Assembly (NCBI GenBank): GCA_900322035.1
Contig: ONYL01000020.1
Coordinates: 1-53,684 of the forward strand
From: an uncultured Prevotella sp.
GTDB lineage: Bacteria > Bacteroidota > Bacteroidia > Bacteroidales > Bacteroidaceae
Direction of reading: 5' to 3'
Length of the DNA: 53,684 bases
Below are positions 16,045 to 24,066 of this stretch, piece by piece (the first letter of the stretch is position 1; each line of letters opens with the position of its first letter). A model generated the notes under the pieces. It was given only the letters and a program-made list of their open reading frames with translations, was not told where the DNA came from and ran no database searches. The translations under genes were made by a program, and so were the position numbers.

Positions 16045-16341
16045 TTATAAAATCACGTCGTGCCACACCACGCAGTAGTCCCACAACGGCTTCCCGTCTT
16101 TCTCCGTCTGCTTGTAGATCTCCACCGGGAAATATTCCAGCGTCTTCGGCATGACGATCTCCGTGACCCCCCCGAAGTCCTCAATCTCATCCCGCAGGGT
16201 CACTCCACGGCTGAGATGCTCCACCCGTCTGTCGATCCGTGCCTTCACTTTCTCCCGGCTTCCGTAGAGCCAGCCACAGAACTTCACCTCACGGCTCTTG
16301 TGATCCACGATCACTTCCTGATAAATTCTCTTCAGTATCAT
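16045..16341 (-). CDS. First gene of the early prophage operon (98 aa, unknown function)
   Basis: ATG 16341 (MILKRIYQEVIVDHKSREVKF). Mixed alpha-beta protein with the strands FCGWLYG and VTEIVMPKTLEYFPVEIYKQ, and a basic middle (SREKVKARIDRRVEHLSRG). No known motif. It lies directly downstream of the repressor-controlled leftward promoter at 16455-16426, so it should be the first protein made on induction. Such first genes are often anti-host or anti-repressor proteins; the sequence itself does not show this. Confidence 0.55.
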   Translation of the reverse strand: MILKRIYQEVIVDHKSREVKFCGWLYGSREKVKARIDRRVEHLSRGVTLRDEIEDFGGVTEIVMPKTLEYFPVEIYKQTEKDGKPLWDYCVVWHDVIL

Positions 16342-16358
16342 TTTCTCTTCGTTTTAAT

Positions 16359-16389
16359 TTGTTTGTAACTCCTTTTTTGCTTATATTTG
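16359..16389 (+). promoter_or_regulatory. Candidate repressor promoter
   Basis: TTG at 16359-16361, 20 nt, then TATATTTG at 16382-16389, the Bacteroidetes consensus, pointing at the repressor gene. A transcript from here would run through the operator dyad at 16431-16468, which would allow the repressor to block its own synthesis. Confidence 0.5.
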
Positions 16390-16425
16390 CAACGTGTTCC
16401 GTTATTCGTTGTACGTTTACGGGTG

Positions 16426-16468
16426 CAAATATAAGGCTTTTTCTTGATTAATCAAGTGTTTGCCTTAT
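16426..16468 (-). promoter_or_regulatory. Early leftward promoter covered by a 38-bp operator dyad
   Basis: A perfect two-level dyad, ATAAGGC-N5-CTTGATTAATCAAG-N5-GCCTTAT, runs from 16431 to 16468. On the minus strand a TTG (16455-16453), 19 nt and TATATTTG (16433-16426) form a near-ideal Bacteroidetes promoter lying almost entirely inside the dyad. A dimeric XRE repressor made from 16510 would cover it and silence the early operon. Confidence 0.75.
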
Positions 16469-16509
16469 TCTTTATAACATTTTAACAATAAAAGTAAAGT
16501 AACCGCCTT

Positions 16510-16878
16510 ATGACTGGTCAAGAATTGAAAGCGAAGCTTATGGAAGTAGGCAAAACGCAAAAGGACATTGCCGACCTTATGGGAGTGACAGCCCAGTCGC
16601 TCTCTTCCGTGTTATCGGCCAAAGACGTTAAATCTGGAACAATTGAAAAAATAGCCAATGCAGCTGGCGTTCCTGTTAGTTATCTTTATAAAGAAACAGA
16701 CGACACCTCCAACGGCTCCCACAGCAGCCAGGCAGTAGGCGACGGAGCCATGGCCACCAACAGCGAGGGAGTGAAGGAATGCCTCGAAATAATCAGGAAG
16801 CAACAGGAGAGCATCGACAAGCTCGTGGATGCCATTGCAGCCCTCAGCCACAGCACCAGCCGCACCAGCCGCACATAG
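16510..16878 (+). CDS. Prophage XRE-family repressor (CI-like)
   Basis: 122 residues from ATG 16510. Helix-turn-helix of the Cro/CI type at about residues 16-58 (TQKDIADLMGVTAQSLSSVL). A flexible Ser/Gly linker follows (about 62-85), then a short helical C-terminus (CLEIIRKQQESIDKLVDAIA) suited to dimer formation. No RecA-cleavage Ala-Gly or peptidase domain, so induction is probably not by LexA-type self-cleavage. It is divergent from the early operon and separated from it by the 38-bp dyad, its likely operator. Lies close to the right end of the element with the accessory genes. Confidence 0.8.
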   Translation: MTGQELKAKLMEVGKTQKDIADLMGVTAQSLSSVLSAKDVKSGTIEKIANAAGVPVSYLYKETDDTSNGSHSSQAVGDGAMATNSEGVKECLEIIRKQQESIDKLVDAIAALSHSTSRTSRT

Positions 16879-16919
16879 TGCAATATTTGCACATACACCC
16901 CAAAATCACTATTTTTGCC

Positions 16920-17111
16920 ATGTGGAAGGAAAAATTAGGAAACTATCTCATAGACATATCAAAATACCTGCTGACAGGTGTTTTCGTCACGTCTCTTGTC
17001 AAGGATATGGGAGACTTCAAATGGCTGGTCTATATCTCAAGCGCACTCATCTCTGCGCTTACCCTCATATTAGGTTTAATTCTGACAAACAATAAAGATA
17101 AAAAATCGTAG
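16920..17111 (+). CDS. Small two-span membrane protein (63 aa)
   Basis: ATG 16920 (MWKEKLGNYLIDISKYLLTG). One hydrophobic segment around residues 15-30 and a stronger one, LVYISSALISALTLILGLIL, then a basic tail (TNNKDKKS). It resembles the small DUF6722-type membrane proteins of Bacteroidetes phages. TATTTTTG lies only 2 nt upstream of the ATG (16910-16917), so that match is probably not its promoter. Transcription with the repressor makes it a lysogenic accessory, maybe for immunity. Function unknown. Confidence 0.55.
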   Translation: MWKEKLGNYLIDISKYLLTGVFVTSLVKDMGDFKWLVYISSALISALTLILGLILTNNKDKKS

Positions 17112-17114
17112 ATT

Positions 17115-17225
17115 ATGGATACACTGATTATTCTTGCTTATATCGGCATCCCGTGTCTTGCCGCCCTTATATGGTTCCTTACTCCCAAAGGCCGCCGCTG
17201 GCTCAAGCAAAACAATTTATTGTAA
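17115..17225 (+). CDS. Small membrane protein (36 aa)
   Basis: ATG three nt after the previous stop, ends TAA at 17223-17225. MDTLIILAYIGIPCLAALIW gives a single N-terminal span, followed by a basic tail (TPKGRRWLKQNN). Clear membrane-protein composition and tight spacing support it as the second gene of a two-gene unit. No known family. Could be a small toxin or holin-like peptide, but nothing decides this. Confidence 0.45.
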   Translation: MDTLIILAYIGIPCLAALIWFLTPKGRRWLKQNNLL

Positions 17226-17331
17226 GAGCATAGACCCAGGGGGCGTTTACTCTTCCAAATCCACCCTTGTTTTTCCAAAAGTTTACACCTGCACCCTCAT
17301 CCTCTCTAACCAATTGATAATCACGCAAATT

Positions 17332-17339
17332 TATTTTTG
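17332..17339 (+). promoter_or_regulatory. Possible promoter -7 box for the DUF1905 gene
   Basis: TATTTTTG with a TTG at 17314-17316, only 15 nt apart (19-20 is usual). The 178-nt gap 17226-17403 is AT-rich and non-coding, and this is the only promoter-like match in it. Confidence 0.3.
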
Positions 17340-17403
17340 TGTTGAATCTTGGGGAAATTTTAGATAGATGTTTTTAGATGTTGGATGAATATTATTCTTG
17401 AGA

Positions 17404-17688
17404 ATGAATACTTACGAATTTGGCGCTCTCATAGAACCTGTGACGGACACGGGGGGATCATTTGTAAGGGTACCTATTGATATCAGAAAAGTATTTGGCA
17501 AAGGACGTGTTAAAGTCCACGCCACGTTCAATAATGTGCCTTACAACGGAAGTGTGGTCAATATGGGAGTGAAAAACGCTGATGGTTCCATCTGCTACAT
17601 TCTCGGAATGCCAAAAGCCATTCGCCAGCAGCTCCACAAGCAACCCGGTGATTGGGTTCACATTACCCTTACGCCGACAATCCCATGA
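17404..17688 (+). CDS. DUF1905 domain protein
   Basis: 94 residues from ATG 17404; an earlier in-frame TTG at 17398 is less likely. The pattern (YEFGALIEPVTDTGGSFVRV, then VKVHATFNNVPYNGSVVNMG, ILGMPKAIRQQL, GDWVHITL) matches the small beta-barrel DUF1905 family, of unknown biochemical role and common in Bacteroidetes and Actinobacteria. The 3' end overlaps the end of the truncated tape-measure gene by 20 nt on the opposite strand, so the junction that truncated that gene was made by, or lies in, this gene. Likely an accessory gene carried by the element. Confidence 0.7.
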   Translation: MNTYEFGALIEPVTDTGGSFVRVPIDIRKVFGKGRVKVHATFNNVPYNGSVVNMGVKNADGSICYILGMPKAIRQQLHKQPGDWVHITLTPTIP

Positions 17689-18187
17689 AGGCCTTGCCCA
17701 CCATGCTGGCGATCGTCACAGCATCCTCACTCGTGGCGTTCAGTCCCTTCTGCTGGGCTATGAGGTTGTTCATGGCGGGAAGCAGCGTCTCCAGTGTCTG
17801 GCGGCTGCTGGCAAACGTAGCCACCTGTATCACTCCTAACTTGCCCTGTGCTCCCACAAGCTGGTTGATGGCGGCCACGTCCTGCCCTGTGGCTCTCATG
17901 CGCTGCTCCATCATGGTCTTCAGCTTCGTCTGAACCACTGCCGCGTTGTTCGCCTTGTCGATAAAGGGCTGCATCGCTGCTCCTAAATTATGAAAACCCG
18001 TCATTGCATTGTTTGCCAAAACAGAGATGTTAGCCAGGTGCGACATTGCGACTCTCATCTTTTCTGCTTTGTTCTTCGTGGCTTCCAGTGCGTTTTGCAG
18101 CTCCTTCACGCTGCTCGAAACCTCAACGACGATATTTTTGCCCTCAACGTTGAGAAGCACCCGCATGCGTATGTCATTACTTGCCAT
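17669..18187 (-). pseudogene. Phage tape-measure protein, N-terminal fragment
   Basis: 172 residues from ATG 18187. The sequence (IVVEVSSSVKELQNALEATK, then NISVLANNAMTGFHNLGAAM, and LLPAMNNLIAQQKGLNATSE) is the start of Bacteroidales-phage tail tape-measure proteins. Those run to many hundreds of residues and set tail length. Here homology stops at SMVGKAFMG and the frame ends a few codons later at 17669, exactly where it meets the DUF1905 gene. It is therefore a fragment and cannot form a tail. Its position to the right of the repressor is not the normal place for this gene. Confidence 0.72.
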
Positions 18188-18255
18188 AATATCCTAATTT
18201 TAAATTTATTTCTTAAAAATCAATAACAAATGCAACAAGTTGCAGCTTTTTTCTC

Positions 18256-18263
18256 TATATTTG
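18256..18263 (+). promoter_or_regulatory. Possible promoter for the 91-aa membrane protein
   Basis: TATATTTG, a perfect Bacteroidetes -7 box, 17 nt before the start codon at 18281. The nearest upstream TTG (18240-18242) is 13 nt away, closer than usual, so strength is uncertain. Confidence 0.45.
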
Positions 18264-18280
18264 TCAAAAAAGCAAGAACT

Positions 18281-18556
18281 ATGGACGACTACGAAAAAAG
18301 ATTTCAGCCAGACCCGGAGGAAGTGAAGAAAGAAAAGCGTACCCGCATTCTCAGCAACATCGCCACCTTCCTGATCGTCACATCAATCATGGCAGGAGGC
18401 TACTGCATAACCAACTGGTATAAGCCGACCGCCACCGACTTCGACGTGTTCCTTTTCATCTACGCCTGGGTGGCCTTTTTCATCGGCTGCGTCATCCAGA
18501 TCCCCCTATCCTTCGACGAGGATCATTCCGCGATGCCCTGGAAATGGTGGATGTAA
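18281..18556 (+). CDS. Two-span membrane protein (91 aa), prophage accessory
   Basis: ATG 18281 (MDDYEKRFQPDPEEVKKEKR), with a charged cytoplasmic N-terminus of about 22 residues. Two hydrophobic spans follow, ILSNIATFLIVTSIMAGGY and FDVFLFIYAWVAFFIGCVI, then a short tail rich in Trp (MPWKWWM). It lies on the opposite strand to the two truncated tail genes around it and has its own -7 box, as a moron gene would. Superinfection exclusion is a reasonable guess from size and topology. Family not recognised. Confidence 0.6.
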   Translation: MDDYEKRFQPDPEEVKKEKRTRILSNIATFLIVTSIMAGGYCITNWYKPTATDFDVFLFIYAWVAFFIGCVIQIPLSFDEDHSAMPWKWWM

Positions 18557-18620
18557 GGCAGCCTTCCATTCTGGGCGGTACCCTTTCCGTTTGCCGCTCG
18601 CAGCGGCAAGCCTCCGGCCG

Positions 18621-18854
18621 CTACCCCCTCGCTATCCCCAGTTTGTTCAGGCGCTTGCCGAGTTGCCGTTGTAGCTCTGCAAGCACGTCACCCCTCACCA
18701 TCTTCAGCGCGTCAGCCTCGCCGTTCTCCACAAAGTGGTACGGGTAGAGTCGGCCTCGTCTTCCTCCAGACTCTGTCACACGGTCACCCGTCTTCCATGA
18801 TCCCCCATTGAGGAACATCGCCACCGGGTGTCCCAGCCGCCATCGCTTCGAAGT
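18621..18854 (-). pseudogene. gp10-like head-tail/tail completion protein, C-terminal fragment
   Basis: The minus frame is open from an in-frame TAG at 18857-18855 to the stop at 18621. RWRLGHPVAMFLNGGSWKTG and YPYHFVENGEADALKMVRGD match the C-terminal half of HK97 gp10-type tail completion proteins of Bacteroidales phages, where WRLGHP..IFLN.GTWKTG is typical. No start codon fits: the only ones (GTG 18824, ATG 18818) are inside the conserved part. The 5' part is therefore missing, cut at about 18,855, where the GC-rich sequence ends and host DNA begins. Confidence 0.6.
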
Positions 18855-19180
18855 CTAATCCTAAAGATTTTTGTGCTACAAGTGAAGAAAAAATACGAGC
18901 CAAAGTATGCCCACAGAAGATGCGTAACCTATTTATAGTAGAACAAAACCTTTATGAGAATAGTTCATTATTTGTGGTTTCTCCCAAATTATTTGTGATT
19001 ACCTTTAAAAAGAACGCAAAAATCATCTGACCTATAATATTTTTCAGTAACTTTGCATTTGGATTGAGCGATACGAATTATCGTGTTTCGGTGCTATTAT
19101 CTTCCCAATATACGCAATTCATCGCCCTCCGTATAAAATTCTCTCTTGGCGTTTGCGCTTAATTATAAAGACTTCTAACA
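18855..19180. other. Junction of prophage and host chromosome
   Basis: Base composition changes from GC-rich to AT-rich at about 18,855, right at the broken gp10-like gene. The 326-nt stretch has no ORF of note and no tRNA gene, so the element did not end in a tRNA attachment site here. It holds a TAACTTTG box (19048-19055) that probably serves the DUF4421 gene. No direct repeat marking an attachment site can be paired, as the other end is outside the window. Confidence 0.6.
19048..19055 (+). promoter_or_regulatory. Promoter -7 box for the DUF4421 gene
   Basis: TAACTTTG, the Bacteroidetes -7 consensus, 125 nt upstream of the coding region. No clear TTG at the expected distance, so this rests on the -7 box only. 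Confidence 0.45.
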
Positions 19181-20275
19181 TTGCGACTTTCCATAAAATA
19201 TATATTCCTTTTGCATTCTTTTTTCTCACCAATCGTTTCCCTTTCGGCCTTACCTGCCGATAGTTTGAATCGGATTTCAGGGAGAAGTGAAGTTATTTCT
19301 GGTGTTAAGCGGATATTGCAGAAGTTCACTGAGACCGATACAAATTATATCGAGCCGCAAAAATATAACTTCACCGTGATGCTCCAGGAGACAAATACCG
19401 TCGAAATCTACTCTATAAAGAATGTGGCGGGAACTGAGGTAACCTTTTCTCCCCGTTCTGCCGCCAAGATCGGCCCCTACTTTGGTTATCGCTGGTTTTT
19501 TCTTGGTTACACATTTAATCTCAACAGATTGACCAGCTCTAAAAAAAAGACAGAAATCGATTTGAGCATCTATGCGCCTCAGCTCGGTGTGGATCTTTTT
19601 TATCGAGATTTGGGAAATGAATACAGGGTGCGAAGGGTCAAACTTGGCAAGGGAATTGACACTTCACCACTAAAGAACATCACTTTTTGTGGGTTGAGTG
19701 GAAAAATTTCTGGATTTAATCTTTATTATATCTTCAACCATAAAAAGTTTTCTTATCCAGCTGCTTTCAGCCAAAGCACAGTACAACGCCGCAGTGCCGG
19801 TACTGTAATGGCTGGGGTGGGGTATATGCGTCATTCTTTGGATGTTGATGTGGCAAGCTTTAACAAGTTGTTAGAAAGTCGGCTTCAGCGACAGTTGGAA
19901 ACAGCTGGTATTGATACAACTTTTCACTCTAATCGAATACGCTATACAGATTTCTCCCTTTCGGGCGGTTATGGCTACAACTGGGTCTTTGCGAGAAACT
20001 GCCTTTTAGCCATGTCGCTTTCGATGGCTATTGCCTATAAGCATTCATGGTCTGAAGTTGAGGAACGCTTGTTTTCCTTTAAAGACTTTAGTTTCCATAA
20101 CATCAATTTGGACGGAATAGGCCGCTTTGGCTTTGTATACAACAACATGCGTTGGTATTGTGGTGCAAGCGCCGTCTTCCATACTTATTATTACAAGAAA
20201 AGCAAGTTCTCAACCAATACAACTTTTGGCAGTGTAAATATATATATCGGTTTCAATTTCGGCCGGAAGAAATAA
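19181..20275 (+). CDS. DUF4421 outer-membrane-type protein
   Basis: 364 residues. An in-frame stop at 19166-19168 leaves only TTG 19181 as start for a proper signal peptide (RLSIKYIFLLHSFFSPIVSL, cleavage near ALPA-D). The mature part is rich in beta strands with alternating aromatic residues (GPYFGYRWFFLGYTFNLN, FNLYYIFNHKKFSY, FSLSGGYGYNWVFARN) and ends GFNFGRKK, as in DUF4421 proteins, which are predicted outer-membrane beta-barrels of Bacteroidetes with no known role. First complete host gene after the prophage. Alone, with its 3' end facing cdd. Confidence 0.75.
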   Translation: MRLSIKYIFLLHSFFSPIVSLSALPADSLNRISGRSEVISGVKRILQKFTETDTNYIEPQKYNFTVMLQETNTVEIYSIKNVAGTEVTFSPRSAAKIGPYFGYRWFFLGYTFNLNRLTSSKKKTEIDLSIYAPQLGVDLFYRDLGNEYRVRRVKLGKGIDTSPLKNITFCGLSGKISGFNLYYIFNHKKFSYPAAFSQSTVQRRSAGTVMAGVGYMRHSLDVDVASFNKLLESRLQRQLETAGIDTTFHSNRIRYTDFSLSGGYGYNWVFARNCLLAMSLSMAIAYKHSWSEVEERLFSFKDFSFHNINLDGIGRFGFVYNNMRWYCGASAVFHTYYYKKSKFSTNTTFGSVNIYIGFNFGRKK

Positions 20276-20317
20276 AATGGCAGTAAAGTGTTCTGCTATT
20301 AGTCAATGAATCCTCGA

Positions 20318-20800
20318 TTAGGATTTCATGCTGTCATCAACAAAGCAGAAGGGTAGCAGGTCTCGGATGCTATGAAAACGAAATATTCTTTGCGAGCCAT
20401 AGAGCAGTACCTCAACAGGATGGTGATAACGCTCTTCAATCTGTAACACGACTTGCCTGCAGGAGCCACAGGGAGTGACAGGCTGGGACAAAATTCCGTC
20501 ACTATTCTTCGCCGCGATGGCTAAAGCTTCAACTGCCAGTTTGGGATATTGAGCCTGAGCCGCAAATATGGCTGTTCGCTCTGCACAGAGTCCTGACGGA
20601 AAAGCCGCATTTTCCTGATTAGCGCCAATAACGATTGTGGAGTCACTAAGACGAACAGCTGCACCTACATGAAAGTGGCTGTAGTCTGCATAGGAATTGT
20701 CTGTGGCCTTAATAGCTGCCTCTATTAGAGACTGATCTTCACCATTCAGTTCTTCAAAGCGCAATTCTTCGTAGTTTATCTCTAATTTCTTGCTCTTCAT
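20318..20800 (-). CDS. cdd: Cytidine deaminase
   Basis: 160 residues from ATG 20800. Deaminates cytidine and deoxycytidine to uridine and deoxyuridine in pyrimidine salvage; cytoplasmic. The zinc site is complete: C72-A-E74 (LCAERTA) and P110-C111-G-S-C114 (PCGSCRQ), with the substrate-binding NQENAAFPSG (61-70) and YSHFHVGAA (40-48) before it. Length fits the homotetrameric class. It lies 5 nt downstream of the beta-helix lipoprotein gene on the same strand, so the two are probably co-transcribed, although their functions are unrelated. Confidence 0.93.
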   Translation of the reverse strand: MKSKKLEINYEELRFEELNGEDQSLIEAAIKATDNSYADYSHFHVGAAVRLSDSTIVIGANQENAAFPSGLCAERTAIFAAQAQYPKLAVEALAIAAKNSDGILSQPVTPCGSCRQVVLQIEERYHHPVEVLLYGSQRIFRFHSIRDLLPFCFVDDSMKS

Positions 20801-20805
20801 ATGGG

Positions 20806-22245
20806 TTAGTCGTTAGATTGTTTTTTGTATTCGTAAGCTCCAATATCAGGACGTTCATCCCTCATCTCGCCGTCTCTGTCTGTGGGATAAGATGTCTCTG
20901 CAGAGGCTGCATTGATTGCTTTAGATGTACTGTCAAGACGAAAGTCATAGCGCAGTTTGTCCGTATCTATTCTTACAAAATGTTTCTCTGCGCCTGTGGC
21001 AGTATCTTTCACGTTCTCATAAATGATATTAGTGAGATAGACAGAGTCAGCCGTTTCGGGTTTAGGCGTTCTGACCAGACAATGATCAAAGGAATAATTA
21101 AAGACATTGTTGAGCGTTGAGTCCTTACTTCCCAAGAGAACGTCATCTGCATAACCCGTGAGGAGCGAGTTTGTTACCTTCAATTGTTTCAAAGGATTGA
21201 CGTTACTGAAGTTTAGGACATATCCCCGATTGCTGTCGAAGGGATAGAATTGGGCCAGAGTGGAGCTGTTGATATTTACATCCCCCCCCTCAATCTTAAC
21301 GCAATCGTTTAAAGTGTTCGTTATTTGGCAAGATTGAACATCAAGGCGGGCGTTTTTGGTGTATATACCGTAACCTTGACAATTGTGTACCGTGGAAGCA
21401 ATCAGTTGCAGTTTAAGAGGATCTACGCTGCACGAGTCTATGGATATTCCGTTGTACGTGCTGTGGATGTCCGTATACCGCATCGTATTATCGGAAGAAG
21501 AGGCATGCAGGACAATTCCCTGCCATTGCCCTGGTGTTAAATCGTAGGGCAAATAATTGAACATATGATCAAGCCGGTCGCCACGCAATGTGACGTTGTT
21601 GCCCGGTTCTCCTTGGCTGATGAGTCTGCCAAATACTTCCATACCTGCATCTTCATGGAAATAGAGAGTAGTTCCGGCCTGCAGATTCAATACTGCACCA
21701 GAGTCTACTGTTAGCCCACCATAGATGACAACGGGCTTATCGGCTGTCAACGTTTCATTTCCAATGACATGGTGGTCACGCAAAAACACCGCGTCCCAAG
21801 ACCAGACATTGAGGTTTATCTTTTGTACTTCCCCACTTTCCAAAGTAAAAACAAGGTTATCCTCCACCTCTATGGGTGCATCCGCGTTCTGAGTGGTAGG
21901 TGTTGCCTCGACATACACTCTAATGCTGTCGCCTTTACGAATCTCAATCTCGGATGTAGAACCCACCTGCGTCAGGTCTATTCCATCTACGTTAACTCTA
22001 AAAGCACTTGAAGCACCACGCTCCAGCCTGATATCCGAGCATCTAATTCCGTCTCCACTTTTATTGTAGACCCAGAAGCTGCGGGTGGATGATGAGACAT
22101 TACTGAAGACCGTATCCAAAGCTACTGTGTCTGCAGAGAATGTAAGTAGATTAGAAGGTGACGCACTGAAGCTGTCATCATCTGAGCATGATACGAAAAG
22201 CGCCGCAAAGGCAATAAGTATATATATGAGTTTTATCAATTTCAT
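20806..22245 (-). CDS. Lipoprotein with right-handed beta-helix repeats
   Basis: 479 residues from ATG 22245. Lipoprotein signal with the lipobox FVSC (C20), followed by the acidic SDDD that in Bacteroidetes favours surface export. An N-terminal beta-sandwich-like region (LDTVFSNVSSSTRSFWVYNK, to about 145) precedes a parallel beta-helix (about 160-400) with short repeated turns such as YTDIHSTYNGISID, GYGIYTKNARLDVQSCQITN and CVKIEGGDVNINSSTL. It ends with DIGAYEYKK, common in such Bacteroidetes proteins. No clear polysaccharide-lyase catalytic residues, so binding or surface structure is as likely as enzymatic action. Divergent from the 5'-nucleotidase gene. Confidence 0.78.
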   Translation of the reverse strand: MKLIKLIYILIAFAALFVSCSDDDSFSASPSNLLTFSADTVALDTVFSNVSSSTRSFWVYNKSGDGIRCSDIRLERGASSAFRVNVDGIDLTQVGSTSEIEIRKGDSIRVYVEATPTTQNADAPIEVEDNLVFTLESGEVQKINLNVWSWDAVFLRDHHVIGNETLTADKPVVIYGGLTVDSGAVLNLQAGTTLYFHEDAGMEVFGRLISQGEPGNNVTLRGDRLDHMFNYLPYDLTPGQWQGIVLHASSSDNTMRYTDIHSTYNGISIDSCSVDPLKLQLIASTVHNCQGYGIYTKNARLDVQSCQITNTLNDCVKIEGGDVNINSSTLAQFYPFDSNRGYVLNFSNVNPLKQLKVTNSLLTGYADDVLLGSKDSTLNNVFNYSFDHCLVRTPKPETADSVYLTNIIYENVKDTATGAEKHFVRIDTDKLRYDFRLDSTSKAINAASAETSYPTDRDGEMRDERPDIGAYEYKKQSND

Positions 22246-22280
22246 CTTGTTTGAATAACGATAATTACAATGTTTTTATT

Positions 22281-22310
22281 TTGTACAAAATCGATAAATT
22301 AGTAACTTTG
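22281..22310 (+). promoter_or_regulatory. Promoter of the 5'-nucleotidase-nudC operon
   Basis: TTG at 22281-22283, 19 nt, TAACTTTG at 22303-22310: a full Bacteroidetes promoter, ending 19 nt before the start codon. Confidence 0.8.
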
Positions 22311-22329
22311 CACTATAAAATCAATAGAA

Positions 22330-24066
22330 ATGAACAAATTCAGTATCAGTCTGCTTCTTTTCTTAAGTTGCGGCATCTTTTTTTCAATGGCAAAACCAAA
22401 AACAGTGAAAATCCATATCATTGAGACAAGTGATGTGCATGGATGTTTTTTCCCTTACAATTTCACGACAATGAAGGCTCAGGCTGGTTCCCTAGCAAGG
22501 GTCAGCGGGTATGTCAACTCTCTACGCAAAACCGAAGGGAACGTAGTGTTACTCGATAATGGAGATATCCTTCAGGGGCAGCCGCTGTCGTATTATTCCA
22601 ATTTTGTAGACACAGCGGAAGTAAACATTGCTGCCCAAGTGTGTAATTATCTCAAGTATGACGCCCAAACCATTGGCAACCATGATGTTGAGACCGGTCA
22701 TAAGGTTTTTGATGCCTGGCATGCAGCTCTCAATTTTCCACTACTTGGCGCGAATGTCATCAACGCACAGACGGGAGAACCTTATCTTAAGCCTTATACC
22801 ATCATCAACCGTGGCGGAGTAAAGATTGCTGTTCTTGGCATGCTCACACCTGCCATTCCCAACTGGTTGTCGGAGGACTTGTGGAGCGGTCTTCGATTTG
22901 ACGACATGATCGTCACTGCCAAGAAATGGATCAGCTATATCAAAGCCAACGAGCATCCCGATATAATTATTGGATTATTTCATTCTGGTAAGGATGGAGG
23001 CATTATCACTGACAAGTACGGAGAAAATGAGTCCTTACAGGTGGCCCAGGAGGTGCCGGGATTTGACATCATCCTTTTTGGTCATGATCATACCCGTTTT
23101 TCAGGATCTGTTGTCAACAGGGAGGGAAAGAAAGTGGTTTTGCTTGATCCCGCCAACAATGCCATGTCAATTGCACAAGCTGATATAGAGTTGGCAAAGA
23201 TAAAAGGAAAATGGTGTGTTAAGAATATTGATGGTAAATTAGTTGACGTAAGAGATTTGCCTACAGATGAAGATTATTTAGCTCACTTTAAGAGTTTCAC
23301 GGATGAAATTTCGCGATATGTAGACAGGCAGATTGGCACCCTCGCTCATGACATCTATTCAAAGGACGGATTCTTTGGACCCTCAGCATTTAACGATCTC
23401 ATTCATAACCTCCAGCTTGACCTTACCCATGCCGACATCTCTATTTCCGCTCCATTACAATTCAATTCTAAATTGTGCCAAGGTCCGATCCGCGTTGCGG
23501 ACATGTTCAACCTTTGCCGATTTGAAAACCAACTTTATGTCATGAGGCTAACGGGAAAAGAAATTCGCAAACATTTGGAAATGAGCTACGATCAGTGGGT
23601 AAATACAATGCATTCGCCTTCAGATCATCTGCTTTTATTAAGCTCTTCTACAGTGGGGGATCAACAACGATTAGGATTCAAAAATTTCACTTTCAATTTT
23701 GATTCCGCTTCCGGCATCGACTATACTGTAGATGTTACGCAACCCGACGGACAGAAGGTTCACATTCTTAGGATGTCAGATGGTCAACCATTCGATGAGA
23801 ACAAATGGTACAAGGTGGCTGTTAACAGTTATCGCGCCAATGGAGGTGGCGAATTGCTCACTCGCGGTGCAGGCATTCCTCACGACAGTCTGCAAAGTCG
23901 TATTATTTGGAAATCACAATACGATTTAAGACATTATCTGATCCAATGGATTGAGAGACTTCATGATCTTGACCCTCAGCCCAACAATAACTGGAAATTT
24001 GTACCCGAAGAATGGGTAGAAGAAGCTGGCAAACGAGATTATAAATTGCTATTTGGAGAAAAATGA
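22330..24066 (+). CDS. Secreted metallophosphatase / 5'-nucleotidase
   Basis: 578 residues from ATG 22330 with a signal peptide (ISLLLFLSCGIFFSMA). The calcineurin-like phosphatase domain has all its metal motifs in order: ETSDVHGCF (residues 32-40), LLDNGDILQG, TIGNHDVETG, GLFHSGKDGG and LFGHDHTRFSG. The C-terminal 5'-nucleotidase domain (from about 330) has the specificity residues around NSYRANGGGELL. It removes phosphate from nucleotides or cyclic nucleotides outside the inner membrane. The Cys in LSCGIF is too far forward in the hydrophobic run for a clear lipobox, so periplasmic is preferred. Its stop overlaps nudC by 4 nt. Confidence 0.88.
   Translation: MNKFSISLLLFLSCGIFFSMAKPKTVKIHIIETSDVHGCFFPYNFTTMKAQAGSLARVSGYVNSLRKTEGNVVLLDNGDILQGQPLSYYSNFVDTAEVNIAAQVCNYLKYDAQTIGNHDVETGHKVFDAWHAALNFPLLGANVINAQTGEPYLKPYTIINRGGVKIAVLGMLTPAIPNWLSEDLWSGLRFDDMIVTAKKWISYIKANEHPDIIIGLFHSGKDGGIITDKYGENESLQVAQEVPGFDIILFGHDHTRFSGSVVNREGKKVVLLDPANNAMSIAQADIELAKIKGKWCVKNIDGKLVDVRDLPTDEDYLAHFKSFTDEISRYVDRQIGTLAHDIYSKDGFFGPSAFNDLIHNLQLDLTHADISISAPLQFNSKLCQGPIRVADMFNLCRFENQLYVMRLTGKEIRKHLEMSYDQWVNTMHSPSDHLLLLSSSTVGDQQRLGFKNFTFNFDSASGIDYTVDVTQPDGQKVHILRMSDGQPFDENKWYKVAVNSYRANGGGELLTRGAGIPHDSLQSRIIWKSQYDLRHYLIQWIERLHDLDPQPNNNWKFVPEEWVEEAGKRDYKLLFGEK

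Noticed and set aside
18621-18824. Complete 67-aa protein starting at GTG 18824
   Set aside because: The family-like sequence extends upstream of that codon to the break at about 18,855, so this is a 5'-truncated gene.
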